From the NCBI GenBank assembly GCA_038254365.1, contig JBBSGI010000101.1:1-8265 (forward strand): DNA of 8,265 bases. The letters run 5' to 3'. Below, piece after piece: positions 6,696-8,265 of this stretch. The stretch's first letter is position 1; every line of letters starts with the position of its first letter. The notes beneath the pieces were generated by a model. The model searched no databases. It worked only from the letters and a program-made list of their open reading frames with translations, and was not told the origin of the DNA. The position numbers and the translations under genes are program-made. Origin of the DNA: JAWWPG01 sp038254365. GTDB lineage: Bacteria > Actinomycetota > Actinomycetes > Propionibacteriales > Nocardioidaceae.

Positions 6696-7076
6696 ATGAA
6701 TGAGCGTTTCGACGCCGTCATCCTCGGAATGGGTCCCGGTGGTGAAGCCGTCGCCTCCCGCCTCATCGCCGCCGGACGCCGCATCGCGATCGTCGAACGC
6801 GAGCTGATTGGCGGGGAGTGCGCCTACTGGGCCTGCATCCCGTCCAAGACCCTGCTGCGACCGGCGGAGGCAGCCGGTGCGGTCGACCGGGCTGCTGGTG
6901 TCGCTGGCGCGACGCTGGACTGGCCGGCCACCCGGGCGTACCGCGACGACATGATCCGTCACCTCGATGACGGACGGCAGGTCAAGCGTTACGGAGAAAA
7001 GGGCGTGACCGTCTTCAAGGCCACCGGGCGTTTGGCCGGACCGGGAAGGGTCGAGAGGTTGTCCCACGCGTCGTAG
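6696..7076 (+). pseudogene. Pyridine nucleotide-disulfide oxidoreductase, N-terminal fragment truncated by an IS256-family element
   Basis: The first 120 or so residues belong to the FAD-dependent disulfide reductase family (dihydrolipoamide dehydrogenase, mercuric reductase, mycothione and glutathione reductases). Visible are the FAD dinucleotide-binding motif GMGPGG (11-16), IVERELIGGEC (32-42), and the redox-active CAYWAC pair (Cys42, Cys47) followed by IPSKTLLRP. Full-length members are about 450-480 residues. Homology ends near VE (codons ending at about 7055), just where the family would continue toward the second FAD motif; the last residues RLSHAS and the stop codon come from the IS. 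Lacking the NAD(P)H and dimerisation domains, the fragment should be inactive as a reductase. Its start, 47 nt after the SDR stop, lacks a strong Shine-Dalgarno, so it was perhaps the last gene of the egt operon. Exact substrate class is unclear from this portion. Confidence 0.85.
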
Positions 7077-7086
7077 AAGTTGAGGT

Positions 7087-7164
7087 GGCGGTCCCCGGCT
7101 CGATGCCTGCCGTGTGGTAGGTGTCGGGCTTCCGCCAAGAAGTTCGACCGAGAAGGGGACCGCC
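7087..7164 (+). promoter_or_regulatory. Leader hairpin that would sequester the transposase ribosome binding site
   Basis: GGCGGTCCCC (7087-7096) is perfectly complementary to GGGGACCGCC (7155-7164), which contains the Shine-Dalgarno GGGG and ends right at the GTG start. Inside, a GG/AA internal loop (7097-7098 with 7153-7154) is followed by four more pairs, CTCG (7099-7102) with CGAG (7149-7152). A small CTTC/GAAG stem (7129-7132 with 7139-7142) lies in the loop. Pairing is read directly; inhibition of translation is inference. Confidence 0.55.
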
Positions 7165-8265
7165 GTGACCAAGAAGTACCAGACGAGTGCGCCGATGACG
7201 AGCGCCGGGCTGCGGCTCGCGCTGCCGGAGACGGTGAGTGTGGCGATGGCCGAGATCGCCGAGGACATGCTGGAAGGGCTGCTGGCGCTGGCTGTCGGCA
7301 CCGGGCTGCAGGTAATGAGCGCGCTGATGGAGCAAGACGTGAGCGCGGTGTGCGGGCCGAAGGGCAAGCACGATCACGCGCGTACCGCGGTGCGGCACGG
7401 CGCCGAGCGCGGCTCAGTCACCTTGGGTGGCCGGCGGGTTCCGGTCCAGCGGCCGCGGATGCGAGCCGCAGACGACTCCGGCGAACTGCCCGTGCCCTCC
7501 TACGAGCTGTTCAGCCAGACCGAGGTGCTGGGCCGGATGGCGATGGCCCGGATGCTGGGCGGGCTGTCGGCCCGTCGCTACCCGGCCGGGCTGGAACCGG
7601 TCGGGGTGAAGGTCGAGCAGAGCGCCCGCTCGACGAGCAAGTCCGCGGTGTCGCGCCGGTTCATCGCCGCGACCGAGACGGCGCTGGCAGGCCTGCTCGC
7701 CGCGCCGCTGGGTGAGCTGGACCTGGTCGCCATGCTGGTCGACGGTGTGCACTTCGGCGAGCACTTGTGCGTGGTCGCGCTGGGCATCGGCATCGACGGC
7801 ACCAAGTACCCGCTCGGGCTGGCCGAGGGCTCCACCGAGAACACCACGGTGGTCACCGACCTGCTAACTGGGCTGCGTGAACGCGGCCTGGACACCACCC
7901 GGCCGATCTTCGTCGGTATCGACGGCGGCAAGGCGCTGCGGGCGGCGGTGCTGCGGGTCTTCGACCACCCGGTGATCGGTCGCTGCCAACTGCACAAGAT
8001 CAGAAACGTCGCCGACAAGCTGCCCGATCACCTCGCCTCGACCGTCACCAAGCGGATGCGCGCCGCCTACCACGCCGACTCGGCGCTCCTGGCCGAAGCG
8101 CAGCTCGAAGCCCTCGCCAGAGAGCTGGACCGCACCCATCCCGGCGCGGCCGGCAGCCTGCGCGAGGGCCTGTCCGAGACGCTGACCGTGCTCCGCCTCG
8201 GCGTGTCGCCGACACTGGCCCGCACGCTCCGCTCGACCAATAGCATCGAGTCGATGATCTCCATC
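7165..8265 (+). CDS. IS256-family (mutator-type) transposase, partial at right edge
   Basis: This DDE transposase would catalyse movement of the IS. It is open for 367 codons from GTG 7165 to the last base of the window. Catalytic residues are visible as Asp193 in MLVDGVHF, Asp253 in VGIDGGKAL and Glu362 in STNSIESM, with the family C-x2-H signature CQLH at 274-277 and the typical KIRNVADKLP after it. Family members are about 400-430 residues, so roughly the last 40-70 are outside the window. The start is chosen because AAGGGG (7153-7158) lies 6 nt upstream of the GTG and because MTKKYQTSAP follows at once; an in-frame ATG at 7195 is an alternative. Nothing in the visible part is broken, so the transposase may be active. 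No IS name is assigned. Confidence 0.94.
   Translation, partial: MTKKYQTSAPMTSAGLRLALPETVSVAMAEIAEDMLEGLLALAVGTGLQVMSALMEQDVSAVCGPKGKHDHARTAVRHGAERGSVTLGGRRVPVQRPRMRAADDSGELPVPSYELFSQTEVLGRMAMARMLGGLSARRYPAGLEPVGVKVEQSARSTSKSAVSRRFIAATETALAGLLAAPLGELDLVAMLVDGVHFGEHLCVVALGIGIDGTKYPLGLAEGSTENTTVVTDLLTGLRERGLDTTRPIFVGIDGGKALRAAVLRVFDHPVIGRCQLHKIRNVADKLPDHLASTVTKRMRAAYHADSALLAEAQLEALARELDRTHPGAAGSLREGLSETLTVLRLGVSPTLARTLRSTNSIESMISI

Larger units (their letters stand above)
7056..8265 (+). mobile_element. IS256-family insertion sequence, left part (right end beyond window)
   Basis: The element is recognised from its transposase and from the abrupt end of oxidoreductase homology at about 7055. 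The left boundary is estimated to within about 10 nt: sequence before it still reads as reductase codons (GPGRVE), and sequence from about AGGTTGTCCC on does not. Terminal inverted repeats and the target duplication cannot be checked because the right end is missing. A leader of about 110 nt precedes the transposase and contains a large inverted repeat around its ribosome binding site. GC content and codon use look like the host's, suggesting an element adapted to high-GC actinobacteria. Confidence 0.85.

Noticed and set aside
7080..7715. 211-codon plus-strand frame overlapping the transposase
   Set aside because: It is out of phase with the IS256-type transposase that carries the DDE residues, and its product is Arg/Ala-rich with no motif.

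Overview
The window is uniformly GC-rich with strong G/C third-position bias, and the gene types (egtD of the mycobacterial kind, a GH15 trehalase-like hydrolase, ATGA-coupled genes) suggest a high-GC actinobacterium. Genus cannot be read from the sequence. It looks like accessory stress and redox metabolism, cut at the right by an insertion sequence.

Layout. (1) Positions 2-1438, minus strand: the N-terminal 479 codons of a thiamine-diphosphate enzyme of the pyruvate oxidase/acetolactate synthase superfamily, running off the left edge. (2) 1439-1750: a divergent intergenic region that should hold promoters for both directions; it contains a perfect 6-3-6 dyad and repeated GACTC/GAGTC words. 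(3) 1751-6648, plus strand: a compact run of four genes, egtB (hercynine oxygenase), egtD (histidine N-alpha-methyltransferase), a GH15 hydrolase and an SDR oxidoreductase. egtB/egtD and egtD/GH15 overlap by ATGA and lack good Shine-Dalgarno sequences, so they are probably translationally coupled; the SDR follows after 10 nt with its own strong ribosome binding site. (4) 6696-about 7055: the N-terminal part of an FAD-dependent pyridine nucleotide-disulfide oxidoreductase, broken by an IS. (5) About 7056 to the right edge: the left part of an IS256-family element with a GTG-started transposase open to the last base of the window.

How the genes work together. EgtD trimethylates histidine to hercynine, and EgtB joins hercynine to a thiol substrate to give a sulfoxide, the central steps of ergothioneine synthesis. 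No egtA, egtC or egtE is present here. The EgtB carries motifs of the non-mycobacterial type (WHRAHTTWFYEE, FNSYYE), so direct use of cysteine is possible. Cotranscription with a trehalase/glucoamylase-like hydrolase, a glucose-dehydrogenase-like SDR and, before disruption, a disulfide oxidoreductase suggests a stress module joining low-molecular-weight thiol synthesis to sugar mobilisation and NAD(P)H supply. That link is inference from gene order.

The clearest unusual observations are the egtB-egtD-GH15 coupled operon, the mixed ancestry suggested for EgtB and EgtD, the IS-disrupted reductase, and a long hairpin in the IS leader that would hide the transposase ribosome binding site.
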